Assembly (NCBI RefSeq): GCF_002257565.1
Contig: NZ_CP022736.1
Location: 5,270,001-5,334,000 of the forward strand
Direction: 5' to 3'
Length of the DNA: 64,000 nt
From: Herbaspirillum sp. meg3
GTDB taxonomy: Bacteria > Pseudomonadota > Gammaproteobacteria > Burkholderiales > Burkholderiaceae_D
Below the pieces are notes generated by a model. That model had not been told where the DNA came from, searched no databases, and saw only the letters and a program-made list of their open reading frames with translations. This document shows positions 33,751 through 41,799 of this stretch, one piece after another (positions within the stretch are counted from its first letter, which is position 1; each line of letters opens with the position of its first letter). The translations under genes were made by a program, and so were the position numbers.

Positions 33751-34542
33751 TCAGAAGGCACTCTTGATCACACCGCCATCGACACGAAGCGCTGCGCCGG
33801 TGGTGGCCGATGCGAGAGGGCTTACGACATAGGCGACAAGTGACGCGACTTCTTGCGGCGTGCCGAAGCGCTTGATGAGTGAAGTCGGACGAACCTGCTC
33901 GAAGAATTCTGCCTCGACCTGCTGGAAGCTTTTGTCACTCGATCGCGCCATCTCTTCGACGAAGTCACCAACGCCACGCGATTTGGTCGGGCCGGGCAAT
34001 ATGCTGTTGACCGTGATGCCTGTGCCGGCGACCGATTCCGCCAGTCCGCGGGAAACTGCCAGCTGGGCGGTCTTGGTCATGCCGTAGTGGATCATCTCTG
34101 TGGGAATCTGTACCGCGCTTTCGCTGGAGATGAAGATGATCCGCCCCCAGTTCGCCTGCTTCATCGCCGGCAGCACCAAACGCGCAAGACGCACGCCGCT
34201 CAGCACATTGACGTCAAAGAAGCGCAACCAGTCTTCATCTGGAATATCTTCAAAGGCCTTGGGCTCGAAGATGCCGAGGTTGTTCACGAGGATGCTGATG
34301 CCGGGATGGCGTCGCACGACCTCATGCGCGGCGTCCGCTTTGCTGAGGTCCCCGGCATAGCCCTGGACCTTGCCCTTTGTTTCCGAGCGTATTCGCTCCA
34401 CTGCCTCGTCGACGCCGGCTTGCGCCCTGCCGTTGACGATGACGCTTGCGCCCTCTTGGGCCAGCGTGTGAGCGATGGCGTAACCGATGCCGGCGGTGCT
34501 GCCGCTGACGAGGGCAATCTTGCCGTCGAGTTGCAAATCCAT
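33751..34542 (-). CDS. SDR family oxidoreductase
   Basis: 263-residue short-chain dehydrogenase/reductase. The cofactor motif SGSTAGIGYAIA (TGxxxGxG type) is at residues about 14-25, the NNLG variant of NNAG near residue 88, the catalytic Ser in FISSESA and the YxxxK pair in HYGMTK. The tail LRVDGGVIKSAF is of the classical FabG-like group. It reduces or oxidises an unknown alcohol or ketone with NAD(P)H. It stands alone; the gene to the right (34717-35112) is on the same strand but 170 bp away. Composition returns to core GC here, so it marks the right edge of the accessory region. Confidence 0.9.
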   Translation of the reverse strand: MDLQLDGKIALVSGSTAGIGYAIAHTLAQEGASVIVNGRAQAGVDEAVERIRSETKGKVQGYAGDLSKADAAHEVVRRHPGISILVNNLGIFEPKAFEDIPDEDWLRFFDVNVLSGVRLARLVLPAMKQANWGRIIFISSESAVQIPTEMIHYGMTKTAQLAVSRGLAESVAGTGITVNSILPGPTKSRGVGDFVEEMARSSDKSFQQVEAEFFEQVRPTSLIKRFGTPQEVASLVAYVVSPLASATTGAALRVDGGVIKSAF

Positions 34543-34716
34543 GTCACTTCTCCTTGGTTGACTGCGGAATGCGGCCGGAATCAGCTATCAGCTGGAGCTT
34601 GCCATCTCGGCTGCCGCATTACTCTATCAGGAACTCGCCGCCCGCATTGGAAAGCCACGCTTGTTGAAAGATTGCCAAGATGGGCGATTGCCGGGAAACG
34701 ATTGACGTGAGTCCTG

Positions 34717-35112
34717 CTACTGTAAAAAACCCGACATGGCAGGGACTTTCGCCGATGCGCTCAGAACCGGCTGCTGCGAAAGTGCATCGAAGGAAAACAA
34801 CAAGAGGATGCCGATGATGATGAAAATGGCGAATTTTGCCGTGTGTCTCAGCAAGTTCAGATGGGGACGTCGCGAGGGGGTGGTGTGCTGGAGTTCAAAC
34901 CCCGGCGCCAAGAACCATTCTTCACCAGCGGATGGTTTGAAGTCTGTGTTCACGACTGTTTTCAGCGTTTTTCCCTGATGGCCGATGAGCTGGACTTCAA
35001 GCTCGTGCACCGCAACCGTTCCCCACAAAACTAAAAAGAAGCCTGCTCCCCAAAGCAACATGTCTGTTACCAGAGGACCGAGAGGAGAAAAATAGGTGAT
35101 TGCGACGTGCAT
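34717..35112 (-). CDS. Hypothetical membrane protein
   Basis: 131-residue protein with two predicted membrane segments: about residues 17-36 (MLLWGAGFFLVLWGTVAVHEL) and about 92-108 (FAIFIIIGILLLFSF), the text giving short parts only. Between them is a polar loop of about 50 residues (GHQGKTLKTVVNTDFKPSAGEEWFLAPGFELQH). I recognise no family. It stands alone; its only neighbours are the SDR gene downstream and an exported small protein divergent from it. An inner-membrane location is inferred. Confidence 0.6.
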   Translation of the reverse strand: MHVAITYFSPLGPLVTDMLLWGAGFFLVLWGTVAVHELEVQLIGHQGKTLKTVVNTDFKPSAGEEWFLAPGFELQHTTPSRRPHLNLLRHTAKFAIFIIIGILLLFSFDALSQQPVLSASAKVPAMSGFLQ

Positions 35113-35294
35113 TTGTGCGCCTTGTTTTGTTGCAATGGAACGAGACCTGATGAAGTAAACATACTAATCAGGATGTACAAAAGTTCTATCAGGCAGTTCC
35201 TTATTTCCTTATGGCAATCCATGGAGGCTGTCCTGCGCGGACGCCGCTTCTGTATTATTCGAGACCTGCTTCACTCACTTCAAAAGTCTGCGAC

Positions 35295-35654
35295 ATGAGA
35301 CGATACCTGGCCCTTCCCTTGTTACTTCTGACCGTCGGCCTGGCAAGCGTCAGTGCGCGTGCGAGCACGCTGACGACACCGTCTTTCATCATCGATATCG
35401 AGGAGCATTGCGGAGAGGGTTCGGTGGGCTGTGACAACGTGTCTTACGTCGGCACCAGCAAAAAGACCGGCAAACGCATCAAGCTGCGCGGCAAGTCGCT
35501 GCACACGTTGTGCGCGGATGGCATTACGCCCTGCCGCTTTCTCGGCTATGAGTTCAGGAACGGCGCGACCCGCTATCAGGTACAGGAGGATGGCACGCTG
35601 GTGATCATGCAAGGCAAGAAAGTGCTGGTGGAAGAAACCGGCGAATGGGACTAG
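35295..35654 (+). CDS. Small exported hypothetical protein
   Basis: 119-residue protein with a typical signal peptide (MRRYLALPLLLLTVGLASVS, cleavage near ARA-S at residue 24). The mature part has four cysteines (HCGEGSVGCDN and TLCADGITPC), likely two disulfides, and a repeated basic strand pattern (TSKKTGKRIKLRGK). The style matches small periplasmic proteins found as singletons in Oxalobacteraceae and Burkholderiales, for which I know no function. The ATG at 35295 starts at the signal peptide; the longer frame to 35211 has no support. Confidence 0.7.
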   Translation: MRRYLALPLLLLTVGLASVSARASTLTTPSFIIDIEEHCGEGSVGCDNVSYVGTSKKTGKRIKLRGKSLHTLCADGITPCRFLGYEFRNGATRYQVQEDGTLVIMQGKKVLVEETGEWD

Positions 35655-35767
35655 CCGGCACCTCACACGCGCCGCCCCAAACATGGCGCTCCGCCTGATT
35701 GAGATATACTTCGGCACCTTCGGCACTCATGCTGTAAAAATTTCTCTTAATCAACTAAAGGAATGTC

Positions 35768-35890
35768 ATGCGCAAATTGCGTCGTATCAAAAACATGGAA
35801 TCGACTTACCGTATCTTCTTCGAGAAGCTGGTCAACAGCATGCTCGAAGAGCTGGGCCTGGAAATGGCTGAGCAAGAAGCCGCCAAGTAA
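35768..35890 (+). CDS. Small 40-residue protein
   Basis: ATG 35768 to TAA 35888-35890 encodes 40 residues: MRKLRRIKNMESTYRIF and then FEKLVNSMLEELGLEMAEQEAAK. A good AAAGGA ribosome site lies 8 bp upstream. The start is strongly basic and the rest is an amphipathic, acidic helix. It is too short for most gene callers. The region before it (35,660-35,760) is gene-free and could hold its promoter. Function unknown; the ribosome site and codon use argue that it is real. Confidence 0.55.
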   Translation: MRKLRRIKNMESTYRIFFEKLVNSMLEELGLEMAEQEAAK

Positions 35891-36104
35891 GCCATAAAAT
35901 AAGTCATGCGGCCGGGCGTTGCGCCTGGCGGTGCACATGTTGTGGGCAGTCGGATACGCTGTCCACAAACCATGTCAGTCTCTTCCTCTGCAGCAGCCTC
36001 CTCTTTTTGTTCGTCCCGGGTTTCTCCGCAATTCTCCAAGCTTGCTTCAAGCATCCTCAACCTGACTAGGGCTCCTCCGTGAAGCAGAGTATTGCTGCGG
36101 CATG

Positions 36105-36137
36105 AAAAAACGGCCTGCATTGCTGCAGACCGTTTTT
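36105..36137. terminator. Bidirectional terminator of the old yellow enzyme gene
   Basis: AAAAAACGG-C-CTGCA, a 4-nt loop, TGCAG-A-CCGTTTTT: a strong stem with A and T runs on both sides, 27 bp downstream of the minus-strand OYE gene. Confidence 0.75.
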
Positions 36138-36163
36138 GTTTGACGCTGATTGTTGGTTCTTGA

Positions 36164-37252
36164 TCAGTAACGTTCAAGCCAGTGAGCGTAAGGCGCGGGC
36201 AACGTCCACGATGCGCGCTCGATACCCAGTTCCTTGGCGGCGAAGTAAGCCCAATGCGGATTGGCGAGATGCGCCCTGCCGACCATGACGACGTCGAGCT
36301 GCTGTTCTTTGACGACGCGCTCGGCGATCTCCGGTGTGCCGAAACCCCAGGCCGACGATACTGGCACGCCTGCTTCGCGGCGCACGCGTTCTGCCACCGG
36401 CCCCATGAAGGCAGGTCCCCATGGAATCGATGTCTCGGGAATCGTGAAGCCGACGCTGACACTGATCATGTCCATGCCGGCGGTCTTGAACTGGCTCACC
36501 AGGCCGATCGATTCGAGCAAGGTCTGTTCGTCACGGCCGTCATATTCGATCACGCCGAAACGCACGGTCAGAGGCAGATTCTCAGGCCAGACTTCGCGAA
36601 CGGCTTTGAGTGTCTCCAGCAGGAAACGGCCGCGGTTCTCGACGCTGCCGCCATAGATATCGTCGCGATGATTGGAATGCGCGGAGAAGAAGCTTTGTGC
36701 CAGATAGCCGTGGGCGAAGTGCAGTTCCAGCCATTCGAAACCGGCTTCGCGTGCGCGCAGAGCGGCATCGACGAAGTTCTGGCGCACGCGGGCGATGTCG
36801 TCCAGCGTCATGGCGCGTGGTTGCTTCGGCAAACCTGCGCCGTAGGCAATGGCCGATGGCGCGATGGTCTGCCAGCCGCGGGCGTCGCCGTCCGCGATAT
36901 GGTCGTCGCCTTCCCATGGGCGATTGGCGCTGGCTTTGCGGCCTGCGTGACCGATCTGGATGCCCGGCACCGAACCGGCCGCCTTGATCGCCTGGACCAC
37001 CGGGACGAATGCTTGTGCCTGCTCATCCGACCAGATGCCGGTACAACCCGGCGTGATACGTCCTTCCGGAGCGACCGCCGTCGCTTCAACAATCACCAGG
37101 CCGGCGCCGCCACGCGCCATGCTGGCGTAGTGCGACAGATGCCAGTCATTGACCAGGCCGTCAACGGCCATGTACTGGCACATTGGCGGCACGGCGATGC
37201 GATTGCGCAGGGTGACGTCTTTGAGTTTGAAGGGCTGGAACAGAGCGGACAT
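36164..37252 (-). CDS. Old yellow enzyme, XenA/YqjM-type NADPH:flavin oxidoreductase
   Basis: 362-residue FMN-dependent ene-reductase. Cys25 in PPMCQYM is the redox-modulating cysteine of the thermophilic-like OYE class (XenA of Pseudomonas has C25). The substrate-binding His pair lies in HFAHGYLAQSFFSAHSNHRDD, the FMN segments are GIQIGHAGRKAS and VMVGRAHLANPHW, and Trp358 in AHWLERY sits where XenA has W358. Such enzymes reduce activated alkenes and nitro compounds. The gene is divergent from an ArsR regulator with a TTCG/CGAA dyad in the gap, suggesting control by a xenobiotic. Confidence 0.92.
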   Translation of the reverse strand: MSALFQPFKLKDVTLRNRIAVPPMCQYMAVDGLVNDWHLSHYASMARGGAGLVIVEATAVAPEGRITPGCTGIWSDEQAQAFVPVVQAIKAAGSVPGIQIGHAGRKASANRPWEGDDHIADGDARGWQTIAPSAIAYGAGLPKQPRAMTLDDIARVRQNFVDAALRAREAGFEWLELHFAHGYLAQSFFSAHSNHRDDIYGGSVENRGRFLLETLKAVREVWPENLPLTVRFGVIEYDGRDEQTLLESIGLVSQFKTAGMDMISVSVGFTIPETSIPWGPAFMGPVAERVRREAGVPVSSAWGFGTPEIAERVVKEQQLDVVMVGRAHLANPHWAYFAAKELGIERASWTLPAPYAHWLERY

Positions 37253-37319
37253 GGAAACCTTTTTTGCAAATGAGGGATGAAATAGTGTGTGTTAGCGGTT
37301 ATTGAGCTTCATTCGTTAT

Positions 37320-37335
37320 TTCGAATATATACGAA
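37320..37335. promoter_or_regulatory. ArsR operator candidate
   Basis: TTCGAATATATACGAA: TTCG/CGAA arms with an AT-rich centre, between the divergent OYE and ArsR genes, about 28 bp before the ArsR start. Typical of ArsR/SmtB sites in position and form. Confidence 0.5.
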
Positions 37336-37362
37336 CAATGGAACAAGTATAACCCAAGGTGT

Positions 37363-37683
37363 ATGATGCTGCTGATGCGTCCCTATAAACACCCTGCCCC
37401 CGACGAATTCGCCCTTGAGCGCGTGCTCTACGCCTTGAGCGATTCAATTCGTCTGGATATTGTCCGGCGTCTTGCCCATGTGGAAGCGGCGAGCTGCGGA
37501 GAACTGGACGGCGGGCGGCCCAAGTCGACGGTCTCGCATCATTTCAAAGTATTGCGGGAATCCGGCCTGGTGCTGACGGAAACAACCGGCACCATGCATA
37601 TGAACCGGCTGCGCCGCGCAGACATCGAGAGCCGGTTTCCCGGATTGCTGGCGGCGATATTGGCTCAAAGCGCTGCGGCCTAG
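37363..37683 (+). CDS. ArsR family helix-turn-helix regulator
   Basis: 106-residue winged-helix repressor. The DNA-binding part reads LERVLYALSDSIRLDIVRRLA, then the recognition helix KSTVSHHFKVLRESGLV and wing TTGTMHMNRLRR. It lacks the CVC metal motif of metal-sensing ArsR proteins, so a non-metal inducer is more likely. It is divergent from the OYE gene and probably represses it. The start is one of ATG 37363, 37366 or 37378; none has a strong ribosome site. Confidence 0.85.
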   Translation: MMLLMRPYKHPAPDEFALERVLYALSDSIRLDIVRRLAHVEAASCGELDGGRPKSTVSHHFKVLRESGLVLTETTGTMHMNRLRRADIESRFPGLLAAILAQSAAA

Positions 37684-37977
37684 GGCGCAAGCTGACGCCA
37701 CTGCGGCGTTATCTGTCGAGTTTGTCTTGACGGTGCAATCACCATGCGCGCTGGTCGAACGGTGCACACTCCCCTACACGTTGTGGCCTGTTTCCTCACA
37801 CGCGCTATCGCCATTCGCCGATAGGCGCGCCGCTGCGTTGCGCGCAGGATAAGCAATCGCCACGGAGCATTCGGTCAACTCCGCCGGTGAGCTCAGCTGC
37901 GCTCCGGCGATGCCGCCCGCAGCGAATCATGAGCACCAACGAGCAACGTCCACGGCCGTCCTTTGAGGAGAATTACG

Positions 37978-38265
37978 ATGTCCAATCAAGACAACAAGCA
38001 ACAGCGCGACAATCAGCAACAGGTGCAACCCGGCCAATCCAATCAAGCGGGCCAGCAAAAATCGGCACAGCAAGATCAGAGTTCGCAAGGCAAGAATCAG
38101 CAGCAAGGCGGCGCTGATCAGGGAACACGCAACAATCAGCACAACCAGCAAAATCAGCAGAACTCCGGCGCCGGACAAAAGCAACAGGATCAGCAAAATC
38201 GCGGCCAGAACCAGCAGGCCGGCGGCAGCGATCAAAAGTCCAACCCGGGATCGAAGCCGCTTTGA
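37978..38265 (+). CDS. Gln/Asn-rich disordered protein
   Basis: 95-residue, strongly hydrophilic protein made mostly of Gln, Asn, Gly, Ser, Lys and Asp, with repeated QQ, NQQ and QNQ patterns (for example DNKQQRDNQQQ) and no hydrophobic core. It starts MSNQDNKQQ with a GAGGAG site 8 bp upstream. The profile is that of an intrinsically disordered hydrophilin- or prion-like protein. No domain is present. Small Gln/Gly-rich proteins of this kind occur as stress- or general-response genes in related bacteria, but assigning one here is inference. A terminator follows. Confidence 0.65.
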   Translation: MSNQDNKQQRDNQQQVQPGQSNQAGQQKSAQQDQSSQGKNQQQGGADQGTRNNQHNQQNQQNSGAGQKQQDQQNRGQNQQAGGSDQKSNPGSKPL

Positions 38266-38312
38266 TGCGTCGGTTCGTTGATGCGCTGACGCCATCATCC
38301 TGAGCTATATGG

Positions 38313-38344
38313 AGGCCGCCATCTTGCCGATGGCGGCCTTTTTT
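38313..38344 (+). terminator. Rho-independent terminator
   Basis: AGGCCGCCAT, 7-nt loop, ATGGCGGCCT, followed by TTTTTATTTTT: a perfect 10-bp stem with a T run, 48 bp after the Gln/Asn-rich gene. Confidence 0.85.
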
Positions 38345-38412
38345 ATTTTTCCGAGCCGTCCAGCCCCACTTATCGCGAGACAATCTGATGCTTTCGATCA
38401 ACAGCGTCAGAT

Positions 38413-38829
38413 TTATTTTTCGTAGACCTGCGCCAGGTCGGCAAACCCCTTCACTTCAATCGGGTTACCCGATGGATCGCTGAAGAACATGGTCGCCTGT
38501 TCACCTGCTTCACCCGCGAAGCGGATGCTGGGAGGAATGACGAATTTCACGTTGTCGCTTCCCGACAAGGCGTCGGCAAGTTTGCGCCAGTCGTCCATTT
38601 GCAGGATGACGCCCAGATGCGGCATCGGCACCATGTGCGATCCGACCTTGCCGGTATTCGTGACCTCGAACGGTTTGCCGAGATGCAGCGACAGCTGATG
38701 GCCGAAAAAATCGATGTCCACCCAGGTATCGGTGCTTCTGCCTTCTTCACAGCCCAATAACTTGCAGTAGAAGTCGCGCGCGACATTCAGATCGTGGACG
38801 TGATAGGCGAGATGAAAGAGTGACTTCAT
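38413..38829 (-). CDS. VOC (glyoxalase/bleomycin resistance-type) protein
   Basis: 138-residue vicinal-oxygen-chelate protein. The two beta-alpha-beta-beta-beta repeats are visible: FHLAYHVHDLNVARDFYCKLLG begins the first (His at residue 7 or 10 as a metal-ligand candidate) and HLGVILQMDDWRKL begins the second, ending MFFSDPSGNPIEVKGF with the conserved Glu. Members include lactoylglutathione lyases, ring-cleavage dioxygenases and isomerases. It is the last minus-strand gene of a cluster with an ammonia-lyase and a solute-binding protein, so an amino-acid-derived substrate is possible. Confidence 0.85.
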   Translation of the reverse strand: MKSLFHLAYHVHDLNVARDFYCKLLGCEEGRSTDTWVDIDFFGHQLSLHLGKPFEVTNTGKVGSHMVPMPHLGVILQMDDWRKLADALSGSDNVKFVIPPSIRFAGEAGEQATMFFSDPSGNPIEVKGFADLAQVYEK

Positions 38830-38880
38830 GGGAATCCTTGAGTGTGAAATTTGCGCGATGTGTTCGTAACGATACCGGAT

Positions 38881-39912
38881 TTAACGCAGCATGGTTTCCA
38901 GCACAGGCATATCGATATTGCCGCCTGACAGAACGAGTATGGTATTGCCGCCATGGAGTGCCAGCTTTCCCGCAAGGATCGCCGCCAGCGCGACGCAGCC
39001 GCCCGGCTCCACCAGAACGTGCAGTTGTTCCAGAGCGAAGCGAATCGCTGCCGCGACTTCGGCGTCGCATACGGCTACCGCACCGGTCAGGGCGCGCCGG
39101 TTGATCTCATAGGGCAATTCAGCGGGCGTCACCGCTTGCAGCGCGTCGCAGATCGATTGGCTGCCGGCCGCGTTGCTTTCGCGACGGCCGCTGGCGAGCG
39201 AGCGCACCGTGTCGTCGAAGCCCGCCGGCTCGACCGCAAAGATGCGTGTCGATGGCGACAGGGCATTGAGTACCAGACTGCTGCCGGCAGCGAGCCCGCC
39301 GCCACCGCAAGGTGTGATGAAGTTGCCAAGACCCTCTTGCGTTTCGCGTTGCAGATCAGCGATTGCTTCGAGGATGACGGTGCCTTGTCCGGCGAGTACG
39401 TCAGGATGATCACCCGGTGGAATCAGGGTACCCCCGGTTTCTGCCAGTAGTTGCATGCCGATTGCTTCGCGGCTTTCGTGACGGCGGTCGTATTGCCTGA
39501 CCTCGGCGCCCTGCTTCAAGGCGCCGAGGATTTTGTTCTTCGGCGCGTCGGATGGCATGACGATGCTTGCTTTTGTGTTGAGCTGCTTCGCCGCCCAGGC
39601 GATCGCCTGTCCGTGATTGCCGGTCGAGTAGGCGATGACGCCGCGGGATCGTTGTTCCGGCGACATGCTCAGCAATGCATTGAATGCGCCGCGCGCCTTG
39701 AACGAGCCGGTGACTTGCAGGTTTTCTGCTTTCAGCCAGATGCGTGCGCCGGCGATTTCATCAAGCACGGGGGAACGCAGCAAAGGTGTGCGGCGGATGT
39801 GGTCTCTGATGCGTTGTGCAGCCTGTTCGACATCATGAAATACAGGCACCTTGATTTCGCCGAGCAGTGAATGCCGGATACTCGGACTCGGGTTGGCGTG
39901 CAGGGCAAGCAT
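38881..39912 (-). CDS. PLP-dependent threonine/serine ammonia-lyase-type enzyme
   Basis: 343-residue fold-type II PLP enzyme related to catabolic threonine dehydratase and threo-3-hydroxyaspartate ammonia-lyase. The PLP lysine is K72 in VTGSFKARGAF; the phosphate-binding glycine loop is TPCGGGGLAAGSSL and the C-terminal SGGNIDMPV holds the pyridine-ring serine/asparagine contact. Length without an ACT domain fits the short catabolic group. It lies 82 bp downstream of a glutamate/aspartate-type binding protein, suggesting that the imported amino acid is deaminated to a keto acid and ammonia. The N-terminal 20 residues are uncertain. Confidence 0.88.
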   Translation of the reverse strand: MLALHANPSPSIRHSLLGEIKVPVFHDVEQAAQRIRDHIRRTPLLRSPVLDEIAGARIWLKAENLQVTGSFKARGAFNALLSMSPEQRSRGVIAYSTGNHGQAIAWAAKQLNTKASIVMPSDAPKNKILGALKQGAEVRQYDRRHESREAIGMQLLAETGGTLIPPGDHPDVLAGQGTVILEAIADLQRETQEGLGNFITPCGGGGLAAGSSLVLNALSPSTRIFAVEPAGFDDTVRSLASGRRESNAAGSQSICDALQAVTPAELPYEINRRALTGAVAVCDAEVAAAIRFALEQLHVLVEPGGCVALAAILAGKLALHGGNTILVLSGGNIDMPVLETMLR

Positions 39913-39994
39913 GGGAATGCCTCAATGGATAAAAGGTTAGATAAGCGCCATGCGCCGCCCAAAAGTTGGGACGGCACATGACCGCGTGATGCAA

Positions 39995-40900
39995 TCACTC
40001 TGGAATCGCGTTGATGTCGAAAGCCGCTTTGGTCAAAGGCGAGAGCGGCATGTTCAGCTGGCCGAACCATTTGTCGTACATGGTTTTGCCATCGCCGTTG
40101 CGGAATTTCTCGGCGATCGTGCGGTTGATGATGGCCAGCAGCGTCGAGTTGTTTTTTGCGACCATGATCCCGTAAGGCAGGTAGGACAAGGGGCGGCCGG
40201 TGATGCGGAATTCCGCCGGATTCTTCGCGTCTTTCCGCAATCCGTAGAGAATGGTGTTGTCCGTGATGTAGGCATCGGCGCGGCCGGTCTGTACGGCCAG
40301 GAATCCTTCTGCCTGATCACGTACCGACATAAGGCGCATGTTCAGATGCTTTTTGTTGTTGATGCTTGTCAGCATTGTCAGGCTGGTAGAAGCATTGGGC
40401 AACGCGACTACTTTGCCGGCGAGGTCTTCCAGCTCTTTGATGGGCGAAGAGGCCTTGACCAGAAGCTGATCCGAAGCGACCGCCGTCACATACGAGAAGT
40501 CCACCTGTCTCTGGCGCGTCAGCGTATTGACGGTGGAGCCGCATTCCATGTCGATGGTGGCGTTCTGGATCAGGGGAATACGTGTGGAGAGGTCGACCGA
40601 TTGCATGACGACCTCCAGCGACGGCAGATTCAACTCCTTCTTCAAGGATTCGACCACAGCTTCGCACAGTTCCACGCTATAGCCGGTCGGCTTCTGATTG
40701 GCATCCAGATAAGAGAACGGCACGCTGAAGTCGCGTACCCCGATCTTCACTTTGTTGCTTGCCTTGATGCGTGCGATGGTCGAGTCCGCTGTTTGTGCCT
40801 GGGCCTGAACCTGAACGCCGCTGCAAAACAAAGCGGCCATGATGGCGATACTGCCTGCGAGTTTGCTGCAGGCTTTCGATTCTGCGTTCTTGCCGTTCAT
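39995..40900 (-). CDS. Periplasmic glutamate/aspartate-type binding protein (GltI-like)
   Basis: 301-residue family 3 solute-binding protein with a signal peptide (residues 1-36, ending near AQAQ). The mature part has the GltI-style sequence GVRDFSVPFSYLD, GYSVELCEAVVESLKKEL and IDMECGSTVNT, the last being the acidic-amino-acid site signature. The C-terminal MYDKWFGQLNMPLS is typical. No permease or ATPase gene is adjacent, so it presumably shares a transporter elsewhere. It sits between a HAD hydrolase (upstream in transcription) and an ammonia-lyase (downstream), all on the minus strand under probable GntR control. Confidence 0.9.
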   Translation of the reverse strand: MNGKNAESKACSKLAGSIAIMAALFCSGVQVQAQAQTADSTIARIKASNKVKIGVRDFSVPFSYLDANQKPTGYSVELCEAVVESLKKELNLPSLEVVMQSVDLSTRIPLIQNATIDMECGSTVNTLTRQRQVDFSYVTAVASDQLLVKASSPIKELEDLAGKVVALPNASTSLTMLTSINNKKHLNMRLMSVRDQAEGFLAVQTGRADAYITDNTILYGLRKDAKNPAEFRITGRPLSYLPYGIMVAKNNSTLLAIINRTIAEKFRNGDGKTMYDKWFGQLNMPLSPLTKAAFDINAIPE

Positions 40901-40972
40901 ACCATTCTCCCGTTTGAAAAATCAATTGCGTGCGAAGTTAAGTGCGGAAATTGAATCTGAAACCAAGCGTGC

Positions 40973-41698
40973 TCACGCCAGCGCCAGATGCGCCTGGTGA
41001 TAGAGCGCCAGTTCCTGCATCGTGTCGAAGCTGAGATCCGGCTTGGCGCCGACTGCGTCTTCCGGGCGCGAGCCGAGGCTGCGGCCCGGACGTTTGATCC
41101 AGACGTTCGACAAGCCAAGCTGATTTGCCGGAATGACGTCGGCGCGCAGGCTCTGGCCTACGTGCAGAATTCTTTCCTTGGGAATGCCCAGAGCGGCGAA
41201 GCTTTCAAATGCCGCATGAAAATGCGCGTGATCCGGTTTGTACGCCTTCACGTTTTCGGCGGTGACGACGACATCGGCTTTGATGCCCAGCTTGCGTTCG
41301 GAAAATTGAATCGAGGTGTTGTCGATATTGCTCAACAAGCCGATCTTGAAGTGCTGTTGCAGATGCGCCATGGCGGCACGCGTGTCGGCGAAGGTTGGCC
41401 ACAGCATCACGGAGTTGGCGTAGACCTCGCGCTCTTGCGCGTTTTCGGGAATCCCGTAGTTGCTGCAAAACTGTCCATAAGCCGCCCGCAGCACGTCCGG
41501 ATACAGCAAAGCGGGGCGCTGCTTCTGCAAAACGGCCCGCGCCTTGTCGAATTCCATCAGCAGTTGCTCGTCGGAGAGCGTGACGCCGTACTGGTCGGCG
41601 GTGCTGTGAAACATGGAAATGATCGTCGGTTCCCAGTCGATCAGGGTGCCGTAGACGTCAAACGTCAGGGCGTCGAATTGCGTCAGGTCTAGTTTCAT
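40973..41698 (-). CDS. Haloacid dehalogenase type II/HAD hydrolase
   Basis: 241-residue HAD-superfamily hydrolase. Motif I is FDVYGTLID with Asp14 as the nucleophile (the DVYGT form is that of L-2-haloacid dehalogenases), motif II is LLSNID, the motif III lysine is in AYKPDHAHF and motif IV is HVGQSLRADVIPA. The ATG at 41698 follows GAGAGGG and is preferred to one at 41713. It is first in a minus-strand cluster with a binding protein and an ammonia-lyase, and divergent from a GntR regulator with two ATTATCGATAAT palindromes between. Substrate unknown. Confidence 0.88.
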   Translation of the reverse strand: MKLDLTQFDALTFDVYGTLIDWEPTIISMFHSTADQYGVTLSDEQLLMEFDKARAVLQKQRPALLYPDVLRAAYGQFCSNYGIPENAQEREVYANSVMLWPTFADTRAAMAHLQQHFKIGLLSNIDNTSIQFSERKLGIKADVVVTAENVKAYKPDHAHFHAAFESFAALGIPKERILHVGQSLRADVIPANQLGLSNVWIKRPGRSLGSRPEDAVGAKPDLSFDTMQELALYHQAHLALA

Positions 41699-41719
41699 AT
41701 GATTCCCTCTCATTAATCG

Positions 41720-41731
41720 ATTATCGATAAT
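41720..41731. promoter_or_regulatory. GntR operator, copy 1
   Basis: Perfect 12-bp palindrome ATTATCGATAAT, 22 bp from an identical copy (centre to centre), in the gap between the HAD and GntR genes. Confidence 0.75.
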
Positions 41732-41741
41732 TGATAATGCT

Positions 41742-41753
41742 ATTATCGATAAT
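41742..41753. promoter_or_regulatory. GntR operator, copy 2
   Basis: Second perfect ATTATCGATAAT. The 22-bp spacing is two helical turns, so two dimers would sit on the same DNA face. The ATTATCGAT half also recurs in the flanking ATCGATGAT. Confidence 0.75.
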
Positions 41754-41799
41754 CGATGATGTCAAACAAATTTGTTAAAATGTCGCCCGAGAGGTGAAC

